From Candidatus Tectomicrobia bacterium (GTDB taxonomy: Bacteria; UBA8248): a DNA stretch of 64,000 bases. The notes under the pieces were generated by a model, which was given only the letters and a program-made list of their open reading frames with translations, had not been told where the DNA came from and did not search any database. The stretch spans positions 1 through 64,000 of the forward strand of contig JACPUR010000021.1 of the NCBI GenBank assembly GCA_016192135.1, written 5' to 3'. Position numbers and translations under genes: made by a program. Shown in pieces: positions 22,693 through 31,286 of the stretch; the first letter of the stretch is position 1, and every line of letters begins with the position of its first letter.

Positions 22693-24084
22693 CTACACCC
22701 CCCGCGCAATCAAATCCACCCCGGCGGCCCCGATGATCTCGGCTTGGATGATGTCGCCCGGCTGGGCCTCGGTCTCGTGGAGGAAGACCTCGCCGTCCAC
22801 CTCGGGGGCCTGGTGGCGGGTGCGGCCCCGGAGGAGGCCCTCCGCCGTCATGCCCTCGACCAGAACCTCGGCGCGCGTCCCGGCGAGGGCGCGGTTGTCC
22901 TCCCGCATGATCCTCTCCTGGAGGGCGAGGAGCCGCTTGAGGCGGGCGCGGGCCGTTTTCTTGGGCACCTGATCCGGGAGCCGCGCCGCGAGGGAGCCCT
23001 CCTCGGGGGAGTAGACGAAGCCCCCGAGCCGGGCGAAGCGCGTCTCCCCGGCGAAGGCCAGGAGCTTCTCGAAGTCCGCCTCCGTCTCCCCGGGAAAGCC
23101 CACCAGCATGGTGGTGCGGAGGGCGCAGCCGGGGACCCTCTCCTTGATGCGCCGCACCAGCTCGCGGGTGCCTGCCTCGTCGATGCCCCGCCGCATGGCC
23201 GCGAGCACCGGCGTCGAGACGTGCTGGAGGGGCATGTCGATGTACTCCACCACCTTGGGCAGCTCGCGGAAGGCGTCCAGCAGCTCGTCCGTCACCCCGC
23301 GCGGGTAGTTGTAGAGGACGCGTATCCAGCGGAGGCCCTCCACCGCGTTCAGGCGCTCGAGGAGCTTCGCCAGCGAGAAACCCATCCCCAGGTCGGTGCC
23401 GTAGCTCGTGATCTCCTGGGCGAGGAGGTTCACCTCCCTGACCCCGGCGGCGGCCAAGGCCTCCGCCTCCTCCACCACGAGATCGAGCGGCCGGGAGCGG
23501 AACCGGCCCCGGAAGCGCGGGATGACGCAGAAGGTGCACGGGCGCGAGCAGCCCTCGGCCACCTTGAGGTAGGCGCTCGGGCCCGGCTCGGCCAGGAGGC
23601 GGGGGAGGCGGCGGCCGTAGTCCATCAAGGTGTCGGAGAAGGCCTCCCGCGCGGGCAGGGCGCCCTCCTCGCGGGCGGCCAGGAGCTCGGGCAGGCGGTC
23701 GTACTCCCGCGTGCCGATGAAGAGGTCCACCTCGGGCAGGCTCTGGGCCAGCTCGCCCCGGTAGCGCTCGGCCAGGCAGCCCGCCACCACCAGGGTCTTG
23801 AGCCCCGTCTCCTTGTGGGCGGCCACCCGGAGGATGGCGTCGATGGACTCGCGCTTGGCGTCCTCGATGAAGCCGCAGGTATTCACGATGGCGACGTCGG
23901 CCTCGGCGGCGTCCCCGACCAGGCGGTAGCCCGCGCCGGCCAGGGCGGCGAGCATGATCTCGCTGTCCACGGTGTTCTTGGCGCAGCCGAGGGAGACGAG
24001 GGCGGCGCGCGGGGCGCTTCCGTCAACGCCCGGCGCGGCGAGGCGCACGAGGGGCTTCTCCTGGATTCTCAGCAGACCGCTCAT
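22693..24084 (-). CDS. rimO: Ribosomal protein S12 methylthiotransferase
   Basis: A 463-residue radical SAM methylthiotransferase that modifies an Asp of ribosomal protein S12. The N-terminal UPF0004 domain has its three cluster cysteines in VSLGCAKNTVDSE, IVNTCGFIEDAKRES and VVAGCLAERY. The radical SAM CxxxCxxC motif is in AEGCSRPCTFCVIPRFRGRF, and a C-terminal TRAM domain begins near AGTRAEVLVEG. The GCAKN and CVIPRFRG forms match RimO better than MiaB. The ATG (24084) overlaps the stop of the upstream radical SAM gene by four bases. The same frame is open further upstream to 24327, but that is a shadow of the neighbour. Confidence 0.93.
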   Translation of the reverse strand: MSGLLRIQEKPLVRLAAPGVDGSAPRAALVSLGCAKNTVDSEIMLAALAGAGYRLVGDAAEADVAIVNTCGFIEDAKRESIDAILRVAAHKETGLKTLVVAGCLAERYRGELAQSLPEVDLFIGTREYDRLPELLAAREEGALPAREAFSDTLMDYGRRLPRLLAEPGPSAYLKVAEGCSRPCTFCVIPRFRGRFRSRPLDLVVEEAEALAAAGVREVNLLAQEITSYGTDLGMGFSLAKLLERLNAVEGLRWIRVLYNYPRGVTDELLDAFRELPKVVEYIDMPLQHVSTPVLAAMRRGIDEAGTRELVRRIKERVPGCALRTTMLVGFPGETEADFEKLLAFAGETRFARLGGFVYSPEEGSLAARLPDQVPKKTARARLKRLLALQERIMREDNRALAGTRAEVLVEGMTAEGLLRGRTRHQAPEVDGEVFLHETEAQPGDIIQAEIIGAAGVDLIARGV

Positions 24085-25463
24085 GAGCCCCCGCCCTCCG
24101 CCGGGCCGCCGTCCCCCGGGAGGACGCGCAAGGCCACCTTCCCACCCACTTTCCGGGATGCCGAGCGCGGGTCGAGGTGCCATTCCTCCCGGGGCCGGTT
24201 GAAGTAGCGGAGCGCCACATGGGGCAGCTCCCGCCGCAGGATGTCCAGGAGGAAGGCCATGCCCATCGCCTCCCCCGCTTCCTCCAGGCCGGGCAAGAGG
24301 TCGAGGTAGAGGTCCGGGTCCATGCAAAGGTTCTTCATCTGGATGACATGGAGGCCCGTGCGCCCGCAGAACTCAATCAGCGCCTCGGCCTCGGCCTCGA
24401 GGTCGGTCACCCCGGGGAAGACGAGGTAGTTGATCTGGGTGTAGAGGCCCGCGTCCACCGCGGCCTTGACCGTGTCCTCCACCTGCTCGAACCCGTAGGT
24501 TTCGGGCCGGTAGTAGGCGCGGTGCCACCCGGGCAGGACGCTGTTCGTGCTCACCCGGATGCTCTCGAGTCCCGCGGCCGCGAGGCGGGGCACCCATTCG
24601 GGGCGGCTTCCGTTGGTGTTGAGGTGAAGGGTGCCGCGCGCGGTGCGCTCGCGGATGAGGCGGCAGGCCCGCTCGATGACCCCCGCCTGGAGCAGGGGCT
24701 CGCCCTCGCAGCCCTGGCCGAAGCTCGCGACGGCGAGCTCCGCCCCCTCGAGATGCGGGAGGGCGATGTCGCGCAGTTCTTCGGGGGTGGGCACGAAGCC
24801 GATCCTCTCGTGGCTCGCCGGGAAGAGGTCGTCCGTCTGGAGGGAGATGCACCCCCGGCAGTCCGCGTTGCACAGGGGGGCGATGGGAAGGCCCATCTCC
24901 CAGCGCCCGGCGAAGAAGTTCTTGGCGGCGAAGCAGTGGAACTCCTGGGCGCAGCGGGCCAGGTGGGGGATCATGCGGTTCTTGGGATGGCGGTCCCGCA
25001 TCTCCGCCACCCGCCCGGCGAGCCCCCGGTCGTCGAACCGGGCCGGGGCCCAGCGCGGGCAATCGTCCACCCGGACGGCGGCGCAGACGAAACCTCTCCC
25101 CTCCGGGTCGAAGCCCAGGGCGGTATAGGCCCAGAGCGGGAGCGCCGGGGCGTCCTCCCCGCGCTCGGCGCAGGGCAGGAGGGTGCGCATCCAGCCAGGC
25201 GCCGGGAAGGTGCAGGCTGCGGAGACGGGGACGGGGCTTTCGTCGAAATCGGCCTCTTCCACGACGACGAGCTCGCCCTTCTCCGGGCGCCCCCCCACGG
25301 GGTGGCTCCCCGGAAGGGTGAACAGGCGGCTCCCTTCCGGCAGGGGCGAGAGCTCCTCCGGCTGGGGGGCGACCGCCTCCCGGCCCTGGGCGCCGACCAT
25401 GGCGAGATCCGGGTGCTCGAAGATGCGGCCCTGGGGATCGGCCGCGACCATGAGAGGCTGCAT
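24081..25463 (-). CDS. Radical SAM protein of unknown substrate, coupled to rimO
   Basis: About 460 residues. The [4Fe-4S]-binding CxxxCxxC is in APLCNADCRGCISLQTDD (about residues 198-205), and the TIM-barrel follows with LHLNTNGSRPEWV, VSTNSVLPGWHRAYYRPETY and YLVFPGVTDLEAEAEALIE. An N-terminal domain of about 170 residues carries several Cys and an RCAQEFHCFAAKNFF segment. A C-terminal SPASM motif was not found. The start is unclear: a TTG at 25481, ATG 25463 (used here) or ATG 25451. The stop overlaps the rimO start (ATGA), so the proteins are made together. Confidence 0.8.
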   Translation of the reverse strand: MQPLMVAADPQGRIFEHPDLAMVGAQGREAVAPQPEELSPLPEGSRLFTLPGSHPVGGRPEKGELVVVEEADFDESPVPVSAACTFPAPGWMRTLLPCAERGEDAPALPLWAYTALGFDPEGRGFVCAAVRVDDCPRWAPARFDDRGLAGRVAEMRDRHPKNRMIPHLARCAQEFHCFAAKNFFAGRWEMGLPIAPLCNADCRGCISLQTDDLFPASHERIGFVPTPEELRDIALPHLEGAELAVASFGQGCEGEPLLQAGVIERACRLIRERTARGTLHLNTNGSRPEWVPRLAAAGLESIRVSTNSVLPGWHRAYYRPETYGFEQVEDTVKAAVDAGLYTQINYLVFPGVTDLEAEAEALIEFCGRTGLHVIQMKNLCMDPDLYLDLLPGLEEAGEAMGMAFLLDILRRELPHVALRYFNRPREEWHLDPRSASRKVGGKVALRVLPGDGGPAEGGGS

Positions 25464-25489
25464 CGGGAAAGACGGCTCCAAGAGGTCGG

Positions 25490-25939
25490 CTAGCGGGTGG
25501 CGACGAAGCCCGAGTAGGCGGGGATGTTGTGCCGCTGGCGGAGGACCGAAAAGGCCTCGCGCACCTTGTCGAGCTCGGCCTGGACGCGGAGCCCCAGCTC
25601 GAGCGGGATGCGCGGGGCCTCCAGCTGGCGCCCGGCGGCGGCGAGCGAGTCCTTGGCGTCCTGGAGGATGCGCCGCTCTCTGTCCGAGAGGAGGAGCCTC
25701 CCCTGGAGGATGGCCCCCTCCACTTTTCCCATGTGCTCCCCCAGCTCGCGCTGTTCGCGCAGGAGATCGGTCCGGCTGCGGTCGGTCAGGAGCCGGCCGA
25801 CCACCCCCTCGGTGGCCGCCCGCCCCAGGCCCTCCACACCCTTCCCGATGGCCTGGGCGCCCGTGTCCACCGCCTGGGGGGCGCCCTGGCAGCCCGCGAT
25901 CAGAAGCGCGAGAATTCCCAGTCCGAACAGGCGGCGCAT
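25490..25939 (-). CDS. Predicted lipoprotein
   Basis: A 149-residue protein with a lipoprotein signal (MRRLFGLGILALLIAGCQG, lipobox LIAGC, acylated Cys17). The mature part is mainly helical and charged (EQRELGEHMGKVEGAILQGR, LSDRERRILQDAKDSLAAAG) and ends in NIPAYSGFVATR. No family was recognised. It lies 26 bases upstream of the radical SAM gene in the same direction. Confidence 0.75.
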   Translation of the reverse strand: MRRLFGLGILALLIAGCQGAPQAVDTGAQAIGKGVEGLGRAATEGVVGRLLTDRSRTDLLREQRELGEHMGKVEGAILQGRLLLSDRERRILQDAKDSLAAAGRQLEAPRIPLELGLRVQAELDKVREAFSVLRQRHNIPAYSGFVATR

Positions 25940-26223
25940 GAATGGTTCTCCGGAAGGAGGCCCTTCGGCCCGGCGAAGGGAGAGCCCCCTAGCTTACAGG
26001 CAAGCCGGGCCGGGCGCCACAGCGGGGCCGGGCCGCCTTCCTCTCGGCTGGGCGCCGCGGAACCGGGGGCGTCCAATCCCTCAAAACCTTGGGCGCCGCC
26101 CATCCCGTGGGATCTCCGCCGCTCCCGTTGCGCCCGCGCGGGGGATGAGGGAAAATAGAAAAATCATCCGGGGGCGCGGGATTTTTCCCATCCGCCGCTC
26201 CGGCGCCGAACGAAGGGAATCCC

Positions 26224-26679
26224 ATGTCCCCTGCGGATCCGTTCCAGGAATTGGCCTTTTTTCAAAGAAGAATGCAGCGGCTCCTCGAGGAGAGCCTGCG
26301 CGGCCGCCGGCCCGCCCCGGTCCCCGAGCCCGCCGCCGCCCTCGAGACGGCCTGGGCCCCGCGCGTGAACGTCTATGAGCGGGACGACGAGGTGCTGATC
26401 TTCGTGGAGCTTCCCGGCATCCATTCGCCGGACGAGGTGTCGCTCGAGTTCCAAGAGGGTCTTCTCTCGGTGGGCGGCGTCCGGCGGGAGCCGGACGCCG
26501 GGGAACGGGCCGAGGCGGTGCTGGCGGAGGGAAATTTCGGGGCCTTCCGGCGCCTCATCAGCCTGCCGGAGGATGCCGACCCCTCCTCCATCACGGCCAA
26601 GATGAGGGCCGGCGTCCTGGAGATTCGCGCGGCCAAGCGCAAGCCCCGCCGGCTTGAGATCTCGGAATTCAAGGATTGA
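26224..26679 (+). CDS. Hsp20/alpha-crystallin small heat-shock protein
   Basis: A 151-residue holdase chaperone. The alpha-crystallin domain covers about residues 45-145: PRVNVYERDDEVLIFVELPG, EVSLEFQEGLLSVGGVRRE, FRRLISLPEDADPSSITAKM and AGVLEIRAAKRKPRR. The N-terminus (FQELAFFQRRMQRLLEESLR) is the usual amphipathic oligomerisation arm. The C-terminal I-x-I/V motif is weak (RLEISEFKD). AAGGGA precedes the ATG. Its position just upstream of degP places two protein-quality genes together. Confidence 0.92.
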   Translation: MSPADPFQELAFFQRRMQRLLEESLRGRRPAPVPEPAAALETAWAPRVNVYERDDEVLIFVELPGIHSPDEVSLEFQEGLLSVGGVRREPDAGERAEAVLAEGNFGAFRRLISLPEDADPSSITAKMRAGVLEIRAAKRKPRRLEISEFKD

Positions 26680-26755
26680 TCCCGCGGCGGGAGCGCGCTG
26701 GCTCCCCCGTGTTTCGGGCCGTTATGCCGCCGCATGAAGAGGATGACCGCGACCC

Positions 26756-28234
26756 ATGACCATGAGATCCGTCGCTTCCCGGCAAAGGTTCGTGAAGTGG
26801 ATCAGTTGGCTTCCCGTCCTCGTCCTGGCCGCCTTCCTGGCCGGGCCGCCGCTGGCGGATCGCCCGGCCTTCGCGGCCGCCGCGGTGCAGGGACTCCCCT
26901 CCCTGGCGGACCTGGCCGAGCGCCTGCGTCCCTCGGTGGTGAACATCAGCGCCGAGACGGTCGTCCAGGCCCAGCCCGGAATCCCGGGCATGCCCGGCGA
27001 CCCCTGGCCGGAGATGTTCCGCCGCTTCTTCGAGGGCCAGCCCCTCCCCTTCCCGGAGAGCGGCCCGCCGATCGAGCAGCGGAGCACCAGCCTGGGATCG
27101 GGCTTCCTCATCGACAAGGACGGCTTCGTCCTGACGAACAACCACGTCATCGAGAAGGCCACCGGCATCACCGTGATCCTCGACAACCGCAAGCGGCGCA
27201 AGGCCACGGTGGTGGGCCGCGATCCCCTGACCGATCTCGCCCTGCTCAAGGTGGAGAAGCGGCCGGGCGACAATTTCGTGCCCGTCGCGCTGGGCGACAG
27301 CGATAAGCTCCGGGTGGGAGAATGGGTGATGGCCATCGGCAATCCCTTCGGCCTCTCGCACACGGTGACGGCCGGGATCGTGAGCGCCAAGGGCCGGATG
27401 ATCGGGGCCGGGCGCTTCGACGACTTCATCCAGACGGACGCCTCCATCAACCCCGGCAACAGCGGCGGCCCGCTCTTCAACCTCCAGGGCCAGGTGGTCG
27501 GGATCAACACCGCCATCTTCAGCCGGGCCGGGGGCAACATCGGCATCGGCTTCGCCATCCCGGCGAACATGGCGAAGACCATCGTCCCGCAGCTGCGGAA
27601 GGGCTCGGTGGTCCGCGGCTTCCTGGGGGTGTCCATCCAGTCGGTCAATGAGACGATGGCCAAGAGCCTCGGCCTCAAGGAGCAGCGCGGCGCCATCGTC
27701 GCCAGCGTGGTGGACGACAGCCCGGCGGCCAAGGCGGGCATCCGGCGCGGGGACGTGATCACCTCCCTGAACGAGCAGAAGATCGAGAAGGCCCGCGACC
27801 TCTCCCGGATAGCGGCCGACCTGAAGCCGGGCACCGCGGTCAGGGTGGCGGTCCTCCGCGCGGGGAAGCCTCTCGCCCTCACGGTGACGATGGGCCGCAT
27901 GCCGGACGAGGAGCAGATGGTCGCCCGCGCGCCCGCCCGCGAGAACATCACCTCCTCCCTGGGCATCCAGGTGCAGGACCTCACGCCCGACATCGCCCGG
28001 CAAGTGGGGGTCCGCACCCGGTCGGGAGTGGTGATCACCAATGTGACGCAGGGCAGCCCCGCCGCCCAGGTGGGGCTGCAGCGGGGCGACGTGATCATCG
28101 AGGTGAACCAGAAGCGCGTCCGCAATGTGGCCGAGATGGGCCAGGCCCTGCAGCAGGGCAAGGGCACGGGCAACCTCTTCTTCGTGGAACGCAAGGGATC
28201 AACTTTCTACATGGCGATCGAGAACCAGGGTTGA
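26756..28234 (+). CDS. degP: Periplasmic serine protease Do/HtrA
   Basis: A 492-residue periplasmic protease/chaperone. The signal or anchor helix is at about 14-40 (SWLPVLVLAAFLAGPP). The trypsin-like domain has His130 (TNNHVIEKA), Asp160 (DPLTDLALLKV) and Ser236 (INPGNSGGPLF). Two PDZ domains follow: about 265-360 (RGFLGVSIQSVNETMAKSLG) and 385-485 (SLGIQVQDLTPDIARQVGVR). The length is normal for the Do family. Two in-frame ATGs lie six bases apart at the start. The stop overlaps the TTG start of the DisA-domain gene (TTGA), so the two are translationally coupled. Confidence 0.94.
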   Translation: MTMRSVASRQRFVKWISWLPVLVLAAFLAGPPLADRPAFAAAAVQGLPSLADLAERLRPSVVNISAETVVQAQPGIPGMPGDPWPEMFRRFFEGQPLPFPESGPPIEQRSTSLGSGFLIDKDGFVLTNNHVIEKATGITVILDNRKRRKATVVGRDPLTDLALLKVEKRPGDNFVPVALGDSDKLRVGEWVMAIGNPFGLSHTVTAGIVSAKGRMIGAGRFDDFIQTDASINPGNSGGPLFNLQGQVVGINTAIFSRAGGNIGIGFAIPANMAKTIVPQLRKGSVVRGFLGVSIQSVNETMAKSLGLKEQRGAIVASVVDDSPAAKAGIRRGDVITSLNEQKIEKARDLSRIAADLKPGTAVRVAVLRAGKPLALTVTMGRMPDEEQMVARAPARENITSSLGIQVQDLTPDIARQVGVRTRSGVVITNVTQGSPAAQVGLQRGDVIIEVNQKRVRNVAEMGQALQQGKGTGNLFFVERKGSTFYMAIENQG

Positions 28235-29166
28235 GCCAGAGCGATCTGACAGAGGCGACCTTCCTCAATTCGAGCCTTCTGGAGGCCGCCGTCCGCATCT
28301 GCGGCCAAGTCGGGGCGAAGGCGATATTCGTCCACATCGACCCCATCCGCGACCTCGACAAGGACCTGGAGCCGCTGGAGCGCCGCCCGCAGGAGCTGGC
28401 CTGCTTCATCTCGACGTGCTCGGCCGAGCGCCACTCCACCCTCGCCGGCCGGGGCTGCCGCGCCATCCAGCTCCCCGACCTGCCCCTGGGCCGGCTGGAC
28501 ACCATCAAGATGGGGGTGCTCATCGCCCTGAGCGAGGGCTCCATCACGAAGCAGGACACCATCGTCTGCCTCTCCGGCCTCGCCTCGAACGGGCTGATCG
28601 ACACCCTCATGGTGTTCCGTCTGGACCAGGAGACGGAGATGTTCCAGACCTCCGAGGCGCCGAGCGCAATCGACGGGGCGGACCCCAAGGTGTTCGAGAC
28701 GGTGCTCTCGATGGCCCTGGAGCTCGCGGCGGAGGGGCGCGAGGGGAAGCCCCTGGGCGCCCTCCTCGTGCTGGGCGACCACGAGCTGGTGCTCCAGTAC
28801 TCGCGGCAGCTCGTGATCAATCCCTTCCACGGCTACCCCGAGGAACAGCGGAACATCCTGGACCCGGCCCTGCGGGAGACCATCAAGGAGTTCAGCGCCA
28901 TCGACGGCGCCTTCGTCATCCGGGGGGACGGCGTCATCGAGGCGGCCGGGCGCCACCTGAGCGCCGCGCCGCGCGCGGAGCTGCCCATGGGCCTCGGGGC
29001 ACGGCACATGGCGGCCTCGGGCATCACCGAGGTGAGCTCGGCCACCTCCTTCGCCGTGAGCGAGTCCACCGGCACGGTGAGCGTCTTCAAGGACGGGAAG
29101 ATCCTCATGCAGATCAACAAATCCCAGACGAGCCAACCGGCGCGCAGGAAGAAGAAAAGCCCCTAG
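28231..29166 (+). CDS. DisA_N-domain diadenylate cyclase-like protein
   Basis: A 311-residue cytosolic protein. The C-terminal half (about 175-285) is the diadenylate cyclase fold: INPFHGYPEEQRNIL, the DGA motif in FSAIDGAFVIRGDGVIEAAG (225-227), and GLGARHMAASGITEVSSATS in the position of the GTRHRAA motif. The RHR triplet reads RHM (258-260), so one phosphate-contacting Arg is replaced. It probably makes or binds c-di-AMP, but activity is uncertain. The N-terminal half (about 10-165) is a separate domain. The start is TTG at 28231, inside the degP stop. The product is not full DisA, since the helix-hairpin-helix DNA-binding part is absent. Confidence 0.83.
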   Translation: MSQSDLTEATFLNSSLLEAAVRICGQVGAKAIFVHIDPIRDLDKDLEPLERRPQELACFISTCSAERHSTLAGRGCRAIQLPDLPLGRLDTIKMGVLIALSEGSITKQDTIVCLSGLASNGLIDTLMVFRLDQETEMFQTSEAPSAIDGADPKVFETVLSMALELAAEGREGKPLGALLVLGDHELVLQYSRQLVINPFHGYPEEQRNILDPALRETIKEFSAIDGAFVIRGDGVIEAAGRHLSAAPRAELPMGLGARHMAASGITEVSSATSFAVSESTGTVSVFKDGKILMQINKSQTSQPARRKKKSP

Positions 29167-29178
29167 GGAGACACCCTC

Positions 29179-29286
29179 ATGGCGTACAGCAGGCTCTTCT
29201 GTCTCTTCACGCTGATTATCGCGGGCATCCTGGGGGTGAGCTCCCTGATCCTCATGCTCGACCTGATCGGGATGCCGCTCTTCTAG
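29179..29286 (+). CDS. 35-residue single-helix membrane protein
   Basis: ATG 29179 with AGGGAG eight bases before it opens a short frame to TAG 29284-29286. The product starts MAYSRLFCLFTLIIAGILG and continues with VSSLILMLDLIGMPLF, one long hydrophobic helix. It lies 12 bases after the DisA-domain gene and 31 before the methyltransferase gene. The position and ribosome-binding site support expression. No family was recognised. Confidence 0.6.
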   Translation: MAYSRLFCLFTLIIAGILGVSSLILMLDLIGMPLF

Positions 29287-29317
29287 TCCTCCCCGCCACC
29301 GCGGGAGGACGCCCCGC

Positions 29318-30103
29318 ATGACGCCCGACCCTTTCGAGCGCTACCAGCACAACCTGCACCTCTCCCCCATCTCGACGCCCTCCCTGGAGGCCCTCGCGGG
29401 GCGCTGCGGCCTCGGCCGGGAGTCGGCCGTGCTCGACGCGGCCTGCGGGAAGGGAGGGGCCTGCCTCGTCCTCGCCCGGCGCTTCGGCTGCCCGGTCGTG
29501 GGGGTGGAGGCCCGGCCGGAGTTCGCCGAGGAGGCCCGCCGCCTGGCCCTCTTCTCGGACCTCGCCCATCTCGTGGACGTGGTGGAGGGGGGGCCGGGGG
29601 AGCTCCTCTTCGACGAGGGCTACTTCGACCTCGCCCTCCGGCTGGGCCCGGCGCGGCCCTTTCCCGTCCTGGAGGCCGCCCGGCGGCTCTCCCCCCTGGT
29701 GCGCCCAGGGGGCTGGATGATCCTGGGCGCGGTGGTGTGGAAGCCGGGGGCGCGGGCCGCCGCGCCGGAGGCCCTGCGGGCCTGGGCCGGGGCGGCCGCC
29801 CCGGCCGGGGTGCGGGAGGCGGAGGCGCTGCGCCGGGATTTCGCGGCGGAGGGCCTGGAAGCCGTGGATCATCGGGTCGAGCCCGACGCCTCCTGGGAGT
29901 CGTTCTACGCGCCCCAGGCCCGGGCCATCCTGGAGAGCCGCCGCGAATCCGGGCTCTCCTCCCGGGAGCGCGAGACGCTCGACCGGTGGCAGCGGGAACT
30001 GGAGCTTTTCCACAGCGGCGGGGGGCGGGAGGTCCTGGCCTACGCCTCGTTCCTCCTGCGCCTCCCGGATCGAGATGAGACTCCGGGGGCGGGGATCCGG
30101 TAA
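29318..30103 (+). CDS. Class I SAM-dependent methyltransferase
   Basis: A 261-residue protein. The SAM-binding motif I is SAVLDAACGKGGACLVLARR (about 40-59), the acidic strand-2 residue is in VVGVEARPEF, and motif IV/post motifs are in GYFDLALRLGP and PLVRPGGWMILGAVVW. Residues 170-260 are a helical substrate-binding cap. The acceptor is unknown. A related type of enzyme lies at 47855-48610 but is not closely similar. The start follows GGGAGGAC. Confidence 0.83.
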   Translation: MTPDPFERYQHNLHLSPISTPSLEALAGRCGLGRESAVLDAACGKGGACLVLARRFGCPVVGVEARPEFAEEARRLALFSDLAHLVDVVEGGPGELLFDEGYFDLALRLGPARPFPVLEAARRLSPLVRPGGWMILGAVVWKPGARAAAPEALRAWAGAAAPAGVREAEALRRDFAAEGLEAVDHRVEPDASWESFYAPQARAILESRRESGLSSRERETLDRWQRELELFHSGGGREVLAYASFLLRLPDRDETPGAGIR

Positions 30104-30139
30104 ACTGGCGTCCGACCATCCATCAGGGGGAGAGACGCC

Positions 30140-31261
30140 GTGAACGCCGAAGCCGCCGCCAAACCGAAGCGAAAGATCCGGCACCTGGGAATCCTCACCG
30201 GGGGAGGGGACTGCCCCGGGCTGAACGCCGTCATCCGGGGGGCCGTCCTCACCGCCGCCCGGGAGGGGGTACGGATGACCGGCATCCGCAACGCCTTCGG
30301 CGGCCTCCTCCACAAGAGCTACGTGCAGCTCGAGCCGGAGACGGTCGAGGACCTGCTCCAGCGGGGCGGCACCTTTCTGGGCAGCTCGAACCGCGACAAC
30401 CCCTTCGCCTACCCCATGAACATCGACGGCCAGCAGCGCGTGGTGGACGTCTCCGACACCATCCTTTCGAACTTCCGGGAGCTGGGACTGGACGGGCTCA
30501 TCGCCGTCGGGGGGGACGGCACCCTCGCCATCACCCACGGCCTCTCCCAGAAGGGCCTGCCCGCCATCTGCGTCCCCAAGACCATCGACAACGACCTCCT
30601 GGCGACGGACGTGACCTTCGGCTTCGACACCGCCGTGGGGACGGCCACCGAGGCCATCGACCGCATCCGCACCACGGCGGAGAGCCACGGGCGGCTCATG
30701 GTGGTGGAGGTGATGGGACGGAACGCCGGGTGGATCGCCCTCTTCTGCGGGCTCTCCGGGGGGGCGGACGTGATCCTGCTGCCCGAGATCCCCTTCTCCA
30801 TGGAGGCGGTGGCCGCCAAGATCCGAGAGGACCGCGCCGAGGGGAAGAACTTCAGCATCATCGTGGTGGCCGAGGGGGCCCACCTCAAGGGCCAGGACGT
30901 GGTGGTGAAGGCCATGGTGAACGATCCGACCGAGCCCCGCCGCCTGGGCGGCATCGGGAACCTCGTGGGGAAGACGCTCGAAGAGATCACCGGCATCGAG
31001 ACCCGCGTCACCGTCCTCGGCCACATCCAGCGCGGGGGCACCCCTTCGACCTACGACCGCAACCTCTCCACCCGTTTCGGCGTCCACGCCGCCCTGAACG
31101 CCATGGCGGGGAACTTCGGCCATCTGGTCGCCCTCAGGCACGGCGCCATCGCCCTCGTCCCGCTCGGGGAGGCCGCCAAGGGCCAGCGCCTCGTCCCCCT
31201 GGATTCGGACTTCCTCCGGGTGGGCCGCTCGGTGGGCATCTCCTTCGGGGACGAGGAGTGA
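30140..31261 (+). CDS. 6-phosphofructokinase, mixed-substrate type
   Basis: A 373-residue phosphofructokinase. Motifs are [19 protein letters not shown] (about 17-36), VGGDGTLAI (123-131), PKTIDND (146-152), [10 protein letters not shown], and [19 protein letters not shown] near the end. The Gly in GGDGT is the ATP-enzyme form, while Lys in PKTIDND is the pyrophosphate-enzyme form. This combination marks the mixed-substrate group, so the phosphoryl donor is not certain. It acts in glycolysis on fructose 6-phosphate. The start is GTG at 30140 with GGGGGAGAG upstream. Confidence 0.9.
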   Translation: MNAEAAAKPKRKIRHLGILTGGGDCPGLNAVIRGAVLTAAREGVRMTGIRNAFGGLLHKSYVQLEPETVEDLLQRGGTFLGSSNRDNPFAYPMNIDGQQRVVDVSDTILSNFRELGLDGLIAVGGDGTLAITHGLSQKGLPAICVPKTIDNDLLATDVTFGFDTAVGTATEAIDRIRTTAESHGRLMVVEVMGRNAGWIALFCGLSGGADVILLPEIPFSMEAVAAKIREDRAEGKNFSIIVVAEGAHLKGQDVVVKAMVNDPTEPRRLGGIGNLVGKTLEEITGIETRVTVLGHIQRGGTPSTYDRNLSTRFGVHAALNAMAGNFGHLVALRHGAIALVPLGEAAKGQRLVPLDSDFLRVGRSVGISFGDEE

Positions 31262-31286
31262 GGCCGCGAACCATCCGGGAGATCCG

